64,000 nt of DNA from contig BCJX01000001.1 of the NCBI GenBank assembly GCA_001600415.1, forward strand, positions 1,956,040 through 2,020,039, in the 5' to 3' direction. This document shows, one piece after another, positions 33,846 through 45,352 of this stretch. How positions within the stretch are numbered: the stretch's first letter is position 1; each line of letters begins with the position of its first letter. The translations under genes and the position numbers were made by a program. Under the pieces are notes generated by a model. It did not search any database. It was given only the letters and a program-made list of their open reading frames with translations, and was not told the origin of the DNA. The stretch is from Pascua guehoae (taxonomy: Eukaryota; Basidiomycota; Tremellomycetes; Trichosporonales; Trichosporonaceae).

Positions 33846-35755
33846 GGCGCAAGGGAGGGTGCGAGAGTGAGGAGGCAAAGGGTCACGCAGCGTATACAAT
33901 GGGGGATGACGAGGTTAAGGGAGAAGGAGAAGGTGTCAGCGAGGCTCGTGCGTGTAGGCGTGTGGTATGCTGCCGCCCACAGATGGGGTGGCTGGGGTAG
34001 CAGCACAATGGTACCGCAGAATGTGGTGACAGACAGTGCCAACGCAAGAGGTGAGATGGGGATGTGGTGGTGATGGACACAGCCGTGCTAGTTCTCTCGC
34101 CCTGAGCCGAGGCGTGCGTGCGGCGGCATGCGGAAGAAGAGTGCATGGTGTGGTGTGTCATACGAGACGCTCGATCTCAACCACACGACACATGGCCGCA
34201 ATGCAGCACAAGTGTCATATCGTCACGTTTCACCAACTTGCGAGATCGCCCCCTTGCTCGGTGGAGTATGGCTACGCAACACACTCACGACTGTGCCAAG
34301 GGGCGGAGCGTCTGGTGGCTGAGTGGCAACCGATGGGGGTTCTTGTTCACCACTGCTGTGAGGCGCAGTGGGTGCCGCGCGATGCGACGGTGTGGGAGGA
34401 TGGGATGGCTCGGTCGGCACTGGCGCAGGAGCGCGGCGGCGGATGGGAGGGGACGTGTTGGTAGAGGGCGGGGTGGATACCCCTCCCTAACGGACGTCGG
34501 GGGGGACAGGGCCGGGACGTTGGTGGCGATTGCTTGTGGGAGGGAGGGAGGGAACGAGGTCGAGTGGGTGTGTGCGGATGGTCGGGTGGTGGAGGTTAGA
34601 CGAGCCGAGAGGTGGGTGGCGGGGAGTGAGCGCTGTGCAACCAGTGGCGATCGAGATGGATGGACCAGGCGAGGACAAGTGCAAGATGGGGTGGGTGTTG
34701 GGGGGTTCAAAGACAAAGATTTGGTGTGCAACTGGGGGTGATAAATGGCGTTGGTGCCGTCGTCTGTGGTGTTGGCGATTACGATCGTTCTGACGTAGAC
34801 GACGCACCATAGCACTCTCTCTGCATCAGCTGCATTTAGCCAGCCTGCAGCGTACAGCCTGCTGGCCTGCTGGGTACAGACTGGCAGCCCAGCCCTACCG
34901 CCCATGGGAGCGTGACTGGTCAATGGCGGGCCACTGGCAGAGCCAGGCAGTGGGACGCAGCCAGGGCGGGCAGGGTGAAGCCAAGCCACCGTGCACACAG
35001 TTTACTTATCGGAACTCCAAATCTCTAATGCCCGCCATCCCGCCTGAAGTCTGGATTCTGGTGCTGGTCACATTGCCTCATTAGGCGATAGGCGACAAGA
35101 TCCGCATGATCCAGTGTGCGACTACGCATAGGGCAGTCATGTCAGCTCCTCCAAGCAGCGAGCAAGCGCAACATGACGAGCATGCATACCTCTTGGGTAT
35201 ACAATAGCAGCTAGTAGAGCTACGAGCTAGCAGCAGTGCTCTGGAGGATGGGAATTCATGTGGAGACGGTAGGACGGTAGGCTGTGCGTGGTGCAGCAGT
35301 GTGCACGTCCGCTTTGGTCTGGTGCAGATCACGCTCAACTAGGCGCGGGCAGAAGGTTATACTTCCCAGGCACGCCTTTTAATGACCTATCTGGCTCTCG
35401 TTGCAGGCCTACCATATTCCACTCACGGATCGCGTCACCTGCAATGTTTTTGTTTCCGTCCCACGCGACTTGGAAGCCAAACGCGTCCTCTTCTGCTGTT
35501 GCCGGCCAGGTACGCACGCAGACGCGCTGCTCAACACACCTCTTGCAAGACAACACAACATAGACACAAACGGTTGAGGTGGACACGGCCAAGATCTACA
35601 TCTCACATCATCCCTTCCCTTCCGTCAACTCCTCGTCATCTATCCTTTATCCTTCCTTCACTCCTTTAACCCTTCATCTTGCGACTACCCATCCCCCTCG
35701 CCGCCCATCGCCTTATTCGAAAACACCCATCTCTTGACTGGCCCGCATACCCCGC
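33846..35755. other. 1.9-kb divergent promoter region between GID7 and CAC1
   Basis: No supportable gene. The part next to GID7 is A/G-rich on the plus strand, that is C/T-rich in the GID7 sense, so it probably forms a long GID7 leader. The long minus-strand frame (34998-34285) has the composition of a leader, not of a protein. Sequence upstream of the CAC1 ATG (35600-35755) is likewise C/T-rich. Confidence 0.5.
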
Positions 35756-38694
35756 ATGGCCTGCAACGACGCGGACGACGTAATGACGATGGAGGTAATC
35801 GACCTGTCGTCGTCGAGTCCGCCTCCCGAGGCTGTTGGCATGAAGCGCAAGGCCAAGGGTTCGTCAACGTGCTAGAGATCGCCGCGCAACCGAATGTTTG
35901 GAGCTCACACCACTCAGCCGTGAACGGGAACGACGCGTCGCACAGTCCAGGGAAGAAGGCGCGCACCGAGGAAGGTGGGGAGTCCCGCTGGGAGACAGCA
36001 GCTGACGGCATAGCCAATGGACATGTCGAGGTCAAAGGCCGCAAGCTGGTCTTCAACCAAGAACCATATCAGCGCTTCGTGCCCCGCCGCCGTACGTTGT
36101 GCACGCCATTGCCGACATGACTGACAGTCGCAGGGTTACTCAAGCTTGAGGAGCTGCTGCTGGATGCAGAGGAGGAAGGCAAACAACTCGATGCTATTCC
36201 TGAGGAGTTCTTCGATGTTATCGCTATGGCGGGACACGAACTGTGGGTTTCGACCTCCGTTGTGAGACTAACCCAGCAGCACGTCCAACTCTGAAGCCTC
36301 CTTCGTCAAGCACCTCAAAGCGGAGCTCAAGAATGGTAAGTCGGGCGTGCACATGCCCATGCTAACAGCAGACACCATCTCCGCCGACCTTCTCTTGCCA
36401 CTCATCCCCAAACTGTTTACGCTCCACCAGTACGGCTTCCTCCCTTCCGACTTCAACGTCGCGGCTTCCAAACTCCCTGCCGGCCTACAGATCCGATGCT
36501 GGGAGGTCAACGACGTCGACAAGTACTTTCCCGCGGACCGCATCCCTGACATCCAATCTCGCCGTGCTGAGCGCACACGCGCGCGCGAGGAGTGCGTTAG
36601 CCTCCTAGACGGCCTTGACGATGCTCAAAAGGCTGAAGTGCTCAAGGGGGAGAAGGACCTCAAAGCGGACACTGCGGAAAATGCGTCCAAGGCCAAGGCC
36701 GCAACACGCCACAATTCTGCTTCCCCCAACGGCAAGGGCACCAGTGGCGCGCGCAAGAGTCGAGAGGGTACCGCCGCAAGTGACCGGAGTCGCCGCAGTG
36801 CGTCGCCAGCGAAGCGCCCGAAGACTACGGAAGATGTGGGTCCCCTCATCCTTGTGGTTGCTGACTCACTCAGGACGAGGCTGTTCGCAAACGCAAAGAG
36901 GAGCGTGAAGCCAAGAAGGCTGAACGTGAGGAAAAGCGCAAGGAGCAGGAAGAGAAGAAGGCGGAGCGTGAGGCTGCACGGGAAGCCAAGAAGGCGGAGC
37001 AGGAGGAGAAGCGCAAGGAACTAGAGGAGAAGCGCAAGGAGCAAGAAGAGAAGCGTAAGGAGCAAGAAGAGAAGAAGGCGTGAGTACCATTCGGATACCG
37101 TGATTTGGCCAGTTACTGATTACCAGGGCGAAGGAGCGAGAGGAGCAGAAGAAGGCGGCTCTCAAGCAAAAGCAGGCCAAGGTGTTTGGCTCGTTCTTCA
37201 AGAAGGCGACGCCAAAGCCTCAACCAGTGATTAGCCGCGCAACAGAAGCAGGACCCTCATGTGAGCAGACGCCAACTGGCTTGCGACGACCACTAACATG
37301 GCAGCATCCAAACCCGTTGAAAACGACTTCCAACGCACGTTCAAGCCTCCTCCTCGGCGTGCCAATGTCGAGTGGGCCCCGTTGAACAGGTGGAATCTTT
37401 CTGGTGAAGCACAGAAGCCTGCCGATGTTTCGGGATGGACACCCAGAGGTAAGCTTCCACTCGGGAAACGCCCTTTCTAACGGCCAGACTTTATCAACGA
37501 CCACCTTCGTCGCCATAAGCGGTCAACTCAGCAGCCCAGGTCGCACCTGCCGCGGGGTCTCAAGTCTGCGCCCCTCCATGGCAGTGTCGCTGAAGTCTGG
37601 GCCGAGCACCAGGAAGCGGCTGATCCGCGTGCCGTATTAAGTCTTCTCCGCGACAACCACAGGTTCCCTTGGAAGACGCTGGCCTTCGATCAGCAGGTCC
37701 GCCCACCCTACAGTGGTACCTTTACGAAGAAATCCGTCGTCGTCGGTCCCCGTACACCGCTTGCACAGGACCCCATGTTTGACTACTCTTACGACTCGGG
37801 TGACGACTGGGAGGACGACGAAGGTGGAGAGGACGTGGACGAGCCTGAGGAAGAGCCGCCTGCCGAGGTGGACTCGGACGAGGAAGAGGGAGAATTTGAC
37901 GACTGGTTGGATGACGAGGAAGACATCATCTTTGCCGACACGGACGGCGACGTGCCGATGCTTGACGCGTCACCCGGTCGTCCCACGTTCAAGACGGAGA
38001 CAAAGAAGAAGATTGTGCCCAAACGTGTCACCAAGCTTGCCCCATACTGGCGCGGGCCCGTTTGGGAGTCACAAGATTCCGAGTCGATTGATGGCCTTGA
38101 GCCTTATCGTATCCAGCTGCTCAATGGTGGGTCCTCTTTTGACGATCACTCGCTTACCCACCAGACACGCCCGAGTGCATCGACCCATTCAAGTATGAAT
38201 CGCCTGAGCCAGCGCAGTGCTTCAAAACGACATATTCGGACATGGCTGTCGGTGTTCACCTTGGAGTTCCCTGCCTCCTCGCGGCTGCTGAAGTGGCACC
38301 CCCGAAAGTGCTTCCCAAGCCGATGCCACTGGGCGATGCCTCCTCCTCAGCCAACGCCACCCCCGCGATGGCGTCTACGGCTGCGCCGACCAATGTGCTC
38401 AAAGCCCGCCCTGGTCCCAAGGTCGCCTTCCCGGCTTCACACGTCCCCGAGCTTCTGCGCATGATCGACGGCAGTCCAAAGATTCTTTCCGACCTCATCT
38501 CCCACCTCAAGGCGCACTTTGACAGCGTTGCGACCAAGGCGGCTATCGACGCCAAGATCCGCGAGGTCGCGACACGTGTGGGCAAGGGCAAGGACATGCA
38601 GTGGCGTGTCAAGCCCGAGGCGTGGTCTGCCGCCGGCATTGCCGCACCCGTTCGCGGTATCGCCGCGATGGTGGCGGGTACAGTGTCGCAGTAG
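35756..38694 (+). CDS. CAC1: Chromatin assembly factor 1 large subunit (CAF-1 p150 / Cac1)
   Basis: Ten exons, 853 residues: 35756-35858, 35918-36091, 36134-36242, 36277-36335, 36372-36835, 36874-37079, 37127-37260, 37305-37448, 37488-38126 and 38165-38694. Introns are 34-59 nt. CAF-1 deposits H3-H4 behind replication forks through PCNA. Visible modules: a highly charged KER coiled coil (RKRKEEREAKKAEREEKRKE onward, exons 6-7), a PIP-box-like AKVFGSFF just after it, the conserved central segment (VEWAPLNRWNLSG; HRFPWKTLAFDQQVRPPYSG), the acidic ED region (DSGDDWEDDEGGEDVDEPEE) and a C-terminal winged-helix region (PELLRMIDGSPKILSDLISH). In the PIP-like element the usual first-position glutamine is one residue upstream, so the match is imperfect. 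The CAGCAG acceptor of exon 4 is ambiguous by one codon. The gene points away from GID7 and converges on TSR3. Confidence 0.92.
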
Positions 38695-38829
38695 AGTCGT
38701 GGTACGGAGAGGGAGAGAAGAGGGAGAGTGGGGGGTTGTGCAGGAGACAGGGACGGGTGTGAGGTGTGAAGCTGGGACTGAGAGTGTGAGGAATAAGACG
38801 CGAGGCACAAGACTTGAGAAGGCGTCCAA

Positions 38830-38867
38830 CAGTTCAGGTTGAGAGTGGCAGTTCAGGTTGAGAGTGG
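38830..38867. repeat. Perfect 19-bp direct duplication in the CAC1/TSR3 intergenic segment
   Basis: CAGTTCAGGTTGAGAGTGG occurs twice head to tail, in the 268 bp between the convergent CAC1 and TSR3 genes. Confidence 0.95.
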
Positions 38868-38962
38868 CTTGTGCAGATCGTCGCTTGGGACGAGAATATG
38901 ACTACCATCCGTGCATGTACTGTACCATACTAGAGACAAAGACAGGGCGCCAAGCATGCAGA

Positions 38963-40686
38963 CTAGATTGTCGTACTGGCGATGCCCGACACGAGCTCCT
39001 CCACATTGTCGCGTTCGGCTTCAGAGTCGTTGTCACGATCATCCCCGCTCTCAGCCGCCGCGGCCTCTTCCTCTTCCTGGCGCCGCCGGGCGTGGTTGGG
39101 GTTTTCGCGCAGCAAGTCGCCGTCCTCGTTCGCGACTATCATTAGCCTGGAACAAAATCGCTGTCTCTTCCCGGCACACGCCATGAAGCCTTTCCCAACC
39201 ACTCAACTCCACCCATATCAAATCGCCACAACTCACTCTTTTCTGCGCGATCCCGATCATACTGCTCCTGCATCTCCTTCTGGATCAGGTCCTGCATCGC
39301 GTCCACCTCCTCGTGTGTCCGGCACGTGCGGTACCGTTCAATGAGGCGGCCGTTCAGCTTGTAAAACGCGTGGCCCCAGCTAAACTTGGACAGCAGGATC
39401 TCGGCCCAGTCGGCGTGGCCGGTAATGTAGAATCCGGCGGCGAGGGCCTCGACGCAGTTGAGGCGCCAGGGGCGGCCGTAGTTGACGGGGTTGGTCGCGA
39501 TGAGGTATGGCACTGGGGTTAGCCGTGGCGAGGGAGGTGGGGACAGTTAAGGGGGCGAGAAGGCAGGAAGTGACAAGAGTTGCAGTAGCGCTGAAGCCAA
39601 AGGGGAGGAAGCGAAGCCCTTGTGAACTGAAAGCCAGAACCAAGTAGGTGCAGGTCCAATTGTCCTTGTTTCACCAAAGCGTCTGATAACACCCGAAACG
39701 CCTTGTCTCTCAACAATTCGTATCCTCCAACAAGATCTGCAAGATCACAGTCATACTCACATAGACGCTCATGCGGGCCCTTGATCCGCCCAAACGGCAC
39801 TTCATCGAGACGAGCCCACGAGCACTCGACGACGGCCAGGCCAGACATCATGATGACCTCGTCGTCGCAAGGCGCGATGGGCTTTTTGCCCTTGGGTCTG
39901 GGGGTTAGCACAACTGAACACAGGCGAATGGTAACCACCACACAACGATGCGAGATGAACAGGACGTTCGACAGGCAGTAATCGTGGCAACACCATCTTG
40001 GGCTTTTGGCATACAGACCGCACAGGCCAGTCCTACACCGTCTTCCCTGCACAACCCGCGCATTTCCACAGCACTCACGTCAAAACAACCCCGCGGAACC
40101 GCGCGCCAACACGCATAGGCGTACACAGCCCGTGCCGCGAGAGCTTCTTGCCCGAACACCGCCGCGGGTCGCAGTGGTCAAAGTCCCACATGGCGACGGG
40201 CACGCCAATCGTGGCCGGCTCGGCATCCGATGAGTCGCCGTCCGAGCCCGAGCCCGCAGCCTCGGCGTCAGAGCCGGCCTCTGATCCCGACTCGTCGTCG
40301 TCGTCATCGGAGCCTGGCATAAAGTCAGCGCCACTCTTGTCAGATCCTATCTGTACAGCCGTTGGTAGTTGTGTGTGACCTAATGTCCTGGGCCATGTTG
40401 GGGTCCGTTCTCTGGGACACTGTCGGCAGACGCCACAGTGATGCAGAGCCACAATGCCGTCCACTTGACACGAGCTCACAGAAGCCTCCTCCCACCACCT
40501 TGCATCATGTCCGAACCGCGCACACTCACCCTCTACATCCACCGCAATGCCCTTGCTCTCAAAGCGCGCGGCAAGGGGTGGTCCCCGACCCCGCGGTGCT
40601 CCGCGGCCACGTCCGCCGCCGCCTCCGCGTCCGCGACCCCGTCCGCGCGTCGTGGGGGCGTTCTTTGCTTTGGCCGGCTTGCCCAT
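38963..40686 (-). CDS. TSR3: Tsr3, 18S rRNA aminocarboxypropyltransferase
   Basis: Five exons (40686-40530, 40313-40079, 39897-39761, 39512-39237, 39135-38963), 325 residues, all phases consistent. Tsr3 transfers the aminocarboxypropyl group of S-adenosylmethionine to the hypermodified pseudouridine of 18S rRNA late in small-subunit assembly. The core begins with MWDFDHCDPRRCSGKKLSRH and continues with VVECSWARLDEVPFGRIKGP, ERLLPYLIATNPVNYGRPWR and ALAAGFYITGHADWAEILLSKFSWGHAFYKLN (cited in parts), all typical of the family. Unusual additions are an N-terminal Gly/Arg-rich segment (RGRGRGRGGGGGRGRG), which resembles RGG nucleolar motifs, and acidic patches before and after the core. Its introns (101-248 nt) are longer than those of its neighbours. 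The gene is divergent from GCP3 across 333 bp. The family call is firm. Confidence 0.92.
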
Positions 40687-41019
40687 TTTGTAGTAGTAGT
40701 AACAGGCGACTTGACAAGGTACGCCCAGTTAGAATGAGATGACAGAGCGAATACACAGGTGTGTGCATGGTGGCAACTTTTGGTGTTTCGCGAAGTGGAG
40801 TGACACCACGTGGTCAACGTGGGATCTTATCACGTGATCTTGACGCGAGACGGAACGCGAGCCAGCCCAGGCTGTGCCTGTTGTTGATGTCGACGCGCCG
40901 ACCCAACTACGTAACAACCATCTATCACCTCACAACATCCATTCCTCTCTCCTCCCCCATTGCCGCCGTGCTCTCTACACCCCCAGTTAATCGACACCAG
41001 CCCCGCACGCCCTCCCGTC
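40687..41019. promoter_or_regulatory. Shared divergent promoter TSR3 / GCP3
   Basis: 333 bp between two ATGs facing away from each other. The GCP3-proximal part (40915-41019) is C-rich on the coding strand. I see no specific operator motif that I can name. Confidence 0.45.
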
Positions 41020-44000
41020 ATGTCTCCGCACGGGCGCTCGGCATCGCAGCTCGAAGCGCTCGTGCTTGCGGTAATTCCCTCGCTCTCGCGCTTGCCTGAT
41101 CGCGAGCGGGCGGAGCGTGTTGACGAGCTCGTCGAGTTTTGCGAGGAGGTTCTGCACAGGTGAGGAGAGTTCGATATCTGGACGAGGCAACATCGGGGTT
41201 GCACACTTTACTCTGCTCACGCTCCTCGCCTCTTGAGCATCCTTTTCTGTGTTTTACCTTACGATTCTAACATGCAGCCACCTTCCTTCCTCTCTACCAC
41301 TGGGCGCTGTTGCTCTCCCCGACACTGCGCGGCGGCTCTTTTCCAAACCCGACGATGCACTCCGGTTCTCCTCACTCTGGAATTCTCTTGAGCGTGGGGT
41401 GGGTTCCATGGGTACATAGCCATTCGCTGACCCACCAGCGAACCCTTTCCGTCCCGCTTCGACATCTCCAGTTCCTCGTAGCACTGTCTGCTCTCAATCG
41501 TGGAGCAGACACATTCCCGCCGTCCTCGGCGGCAGGCGAGTCGGTCACATCCTCACGCCCACGCTCGGCGTTCCGCCCCCGCTCTGCCGCAGCACCGTCC
41601 ATCGCAAGTGGACGCTCTGTAGGAAGTGGGAGCCACGACCCGCGGCGCGACTCGCCGTCCCCTGTACCGACAGTGCCCCCTATGCCAGCAGTAAACCTTG
41701 CTTCCCCCCCACCTGCTTCTCCTAGCTCTGGAGGATTAGCTGGGACTGGGATATCAGCCGCAGGGAAGAGCAAGGCGGCTCTGCTCCGAGAGTGGCGCAC
41801 GGCGCGTGCACGGCCCCCATTCCCAGAACCGCTCCTCCTCCGCGACGCGCTCTACCTGCTCCAAGGTATTGATGGGAGGTATGTTCGGTTTGCCGTTGCG
41901 CCTTCCCCGGAGCGAAATCCGTTCCTCTCCGAAAAGGGCAAGCAAGGCGACGGGCTGGGGTTCCCACTGGGTACTGGAGTTCAGGTCGATGACGGCGAAG
42001 GCGAGGAGATCTTCGGTATCGACATTGTGGCAGACGAGGCAAAGGTGAGTACGAACTGTGGGGGGAATGGCTCACGCGTCGCAGGATGGGTACATCTCTC
42101 AGCCAACTCGTAGTCTCCTGGTCCAATTATCCGAGATGGGCAACCTATACCGCCAAATCACCTCGTTTATCAAGACACACCAAACGGACGGCCCCAGCGC
42201 CAAGAGCGGCATGGTCATCCAGGTGAGTGGATGTGGGCAACGCAACAGATCATCCACTCATTCCAGTCACTCTGCCATTTCTTGCACCACGAACTGTCAG
42301 AGTATCACCGCCTTCTCGCCGTCCTCGAGTCGCAGATGTCCCTCACGGCATCCGACTCGACGAACCCAGCAGAAGGCTCGGGGCTGACGCTCCTGCGTCT
42401 TGGTCTGTGGACAGAGGACATGAAGCTCAAACTGCGTTTAATGGAAATGGTGGTCGACGATGCAAAGCGTGGGTGCGATGTCTTCCAGCACAATACTGAC
42501 CCATCAGACGCGCATGGCGGAGCACTCGTGTCCAAAATTCACTCTCACACCGCACACGGCGACCCCATTGCGCGCCGGTTTACAGACCAGATTCTTGAAG
42601 AAGTCTCCAAGCCATTCTTCCACACTCTCCAGCGTTGGATCTTCTCTGGCGAGCTTCACGACCCCTTCAAAGAGTTCTTTGTGCAGCTGAACCCCGACGT
42701 TAACGACGACGGGCCCTCGCAGTACACTGCCGACGCGGGCTTTGAAGAGGGCTTTGATATGGCAGGCGGCGACAGTGACTCGCACCATGTCTGGGAGAAG
42801 AAGTATGTCTTCGTCAAGGCCATGGTGCCTGGCTTCATCAATGAGGACTTTGGCAAGAAGGTGGGTAGGAATGTATCTGACTTACGTTTCTTGCATAGCT
42901 ATGCTCACACCCCAGATCTTCTCCACTGGCCGCAGTCTCAACTTTATCCGCTACAACTGCTACGATAGCGACTGGGTGGCAGAACAGGCTGGACTGGTCC
43001 ACATTAGTGGTGGTGGGTTACTGTTGTGCAATGAAGTCGATGACGTCTCTTACCCGCAGCCCTCAAGTACTCTGACCTCACTGGGCTAGAGCGCTCGATC
43101 GACGACGCATACTCTTCTGCGTCGCAACATCTGCTGGAGATCTTCTTTGACAAGTACAAGCTGATGGACCACCTCCAAGCCCTCAAAGCGTACCTGATGC
43201 TCGGCGCGGGTGACTTTGCCGAGCTCTTGATGGACGCACTAGCGTGGGTGACAACATGTGTCCTTCTTTCTAACCCACCAGGCCACGATTGTCAAAACCG
43301 GCGATCAGTCTGTACCGGCACCACTTGACCTCGGACCTGGAAGGAGCGATTCGCGGCTCGAACGCGCAATTCGACTCGCCAGACGTACTCCGACGCCTCG
43401 ACGCACGTGTGCTCGAGTACTCGCATGGCGAGGTCGGATGGGACTGCTTTGCACTCGAGTACAAGGTTGAGGCGCCCTTGAACGCCGTTCTGGACGGCCG
43501 CGCCATGGATGCCTACGGCCGCCTCTTCCACCACCTCTGGCGGTTGAAGCGCGTCGAGACCGCGCTCTCCAAAGGATGGATGAGGGTTACCAGTTCATCG
43601 CGGGCATTTGAGTCTTTGCGAAGTGAGTCTCGCAGCAAACCACCCAACCCACCCAAACAACCACAATCACAACCACAATCCTCATCATCGCAACCCAAAC
43701 CTCAAACCCAGTCCCAAGCCAAATCCCAAGTCCAAGCCCCTCCTCCTCAGCCCCTCCCCATTGCCCAACCCAAACCAAGAACTGTGACCCGCGCCTCCAC
43801 TCTCCTACACCGTCGTCGAGGGTCTTCCTCTACCCTCTCTATCAGTTCTCGGCGCACTGTGTCCCAAACCTCATCACGTGCCCCCACTCCCATCTCTGGA
43901 CGTGCACCCTTATCCCGATCCACTACCCCTTCCACCCGTCCTTCCACCCCCTCAACCCGTCCTTCCACTCCATCTCGCCCCTCCACTCCACTGCGTTCCC

Positions 44001-44831
44001 CTACTCCCTCTGGACGTGTAACCAGTCCGCTCTCAACCCCTACTCCCACTGCGTCAATGTTCAGGTTGCCTCCCGTGCCTCGAGTACCCCCTGTACCGGC
44101 CTTGCCCCCCTCTGCACCTCGCTCACGCCCAGCGCTCGACAACGACTGGCATCACTGCCGGATCGTCCAGGCTGAAATGGTGCACTTTATGCGCCAGCTC
44201 CAAGCCTTCTGCCAGCTCGAAGTCATTGAGTGCAGCTGGGAGGCTCTGCTCGAGTTTACGAGCAAGCGCGAGGGCGACCTGGACGCCCTCATCGCTGCCC
44301 ACAGGACTTACCTCGACCGCGTTGTCCGCAAGATTCTCCTGTTAGGCGGTGCAGGCCGTCGTGGCACGCCCGACGACACGCTCTTGTTACTCGTGCGCGA
44401 GGCGCTGGATCACATCCTCCGCTTCCGCGACGCAACAGAGGATCTGTATGCGTGGTCCTTGGGCGAGGCGACGCGGTTAGACCGCGAGCGCGACGTGGAG
44501 CGGGTGAGTGGAAAGAAACGAGAGGTTTTCAGCAACGGCCATCGGGCAAATCACACCTTCGAAGCCGTGACTAACTGTGCAGGGGTTAACAACCGACACG
44601 TCCAATGCCCAAGCCGAGCTCGCAGCATCGCTCGCGCAGCTCGACCAGATCCGCGAGCGCATCCGCACGTGCTCGGGCGGCTTCCAGGACGTTGTCGTGT
44701 CGCTGTGCAAGGAGGCGGGCGGACACCCCGATCTCGACGTGCGCTTCCTCGCGATCCGTATCGCGTTCAATGGGCATTATGCGCTCAAGCGCAGTGCGCG
44801 GAAAAAGGACAAGGAAAAGGAGGGCAAGTGA
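41020..44831 (+). CDS. GCP3: Gamma-tubulin complex component 3 (GCP3 / Spc98 / Alp6)
   Basis: Ten exons, 1,103 residues: 41020-41159, 41278-41398, 41439-42044, 42085-42222, 42267-42468, 42508-42860, 42916-43012, 43060-43243, 43282-44503 and 44583-44831. GCP3 pairs with GCP2 and gamma-tubulin to nucleate microtubules at spindle poles. Family features include DALYLLQGIDGRYVRF, ISQPTRSLLVQLSEMGNLYR, RWIFSGELHDPFKEFFVQ, GRSLNFIRYNC, ALKAYLMLGAGDFAELLMDA, ISLYRHHLTSDLEGAIRGSN, NAQFDSPDVLRRLDARVLEY and, near the end, AEMVHFMRQLQAFCQLEVIE. These match GCP3 rather than GCP2. A Ser/Thr/Pro/Gln-rich stretch of about 170 residues (43620-44140) is inserted within the C-terminal gamma-tubulin-binding domain, between the WRLKR helix and the AEMVHF helix; it is part of one continuous exon. 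The ATG at 41020 gives a conserved-looking N-terminus after a C-rich leader. Confidence 0.93.
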
Positions 44832-45352
44832 GCTGTAGGCAAGTGATGCAGGGGGTGAGAATAGCAGATAGACAGTGCTCGTTGGGCCAATGGCACCACG
44901 AAGTATGTATGATAGGATGCATATAGTGCTCATATTGCAAGTGCGAGACTGGACAGGGACCAGGTGCATGGTATTGGAGCCTGTGCAAGAGGATGAATAT
45001 AGACAATGCTTCTTAAATAACCACTCTAGGCGGACGAGTGTCCCGCGGTCACCATACTCAAGCGTGCGTTGCAGCGGCGCGCGAGCGGCGCCCCGCGCCC
45101 GTCCCGCGCGTACGTGTACGGCGGCACGGGAGCAGGGCAGGTGAGGTACGGGAGGCTTGTTCTTCCGATAGCTGTGACATCTGCAGCGGAGGATGGGGCT
45201 GCCGACGTGTCTAAGCTCGGGTGTGGAGAGGGGTGGTGGGGGTGTTTGGGAGAAAGGGGGGGGGGGGGGGGGGGCCACGAAAGGTGAGGCCGGGGTTAGT
45301 CTAGTCAGTCCCGGGTCACCCCGCTCGGCGCAATCATCCATACCGCCTATAT
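44832..45352. other. Convergent intergenic segment with a G19 tract
   Basis: 521 bp between the ends of GCP3 and BPL1. It contains a G19 homopolymer at 45256-45274 and no gene that can be supported. Confidence 0.6.

Noticed and set aside
33846..33899. GID7 start 18 codons upstream
   Set aside because: The candidate codon at 33899 is TTG, not ATG. The first ATG is at 33845.
34285..34998. 237-codon minus-strand frame upstream of GID7
   Set aside because: Pro/Ser/Thr/His-rich translation of a pyrimidine-rich leader, with no family features.
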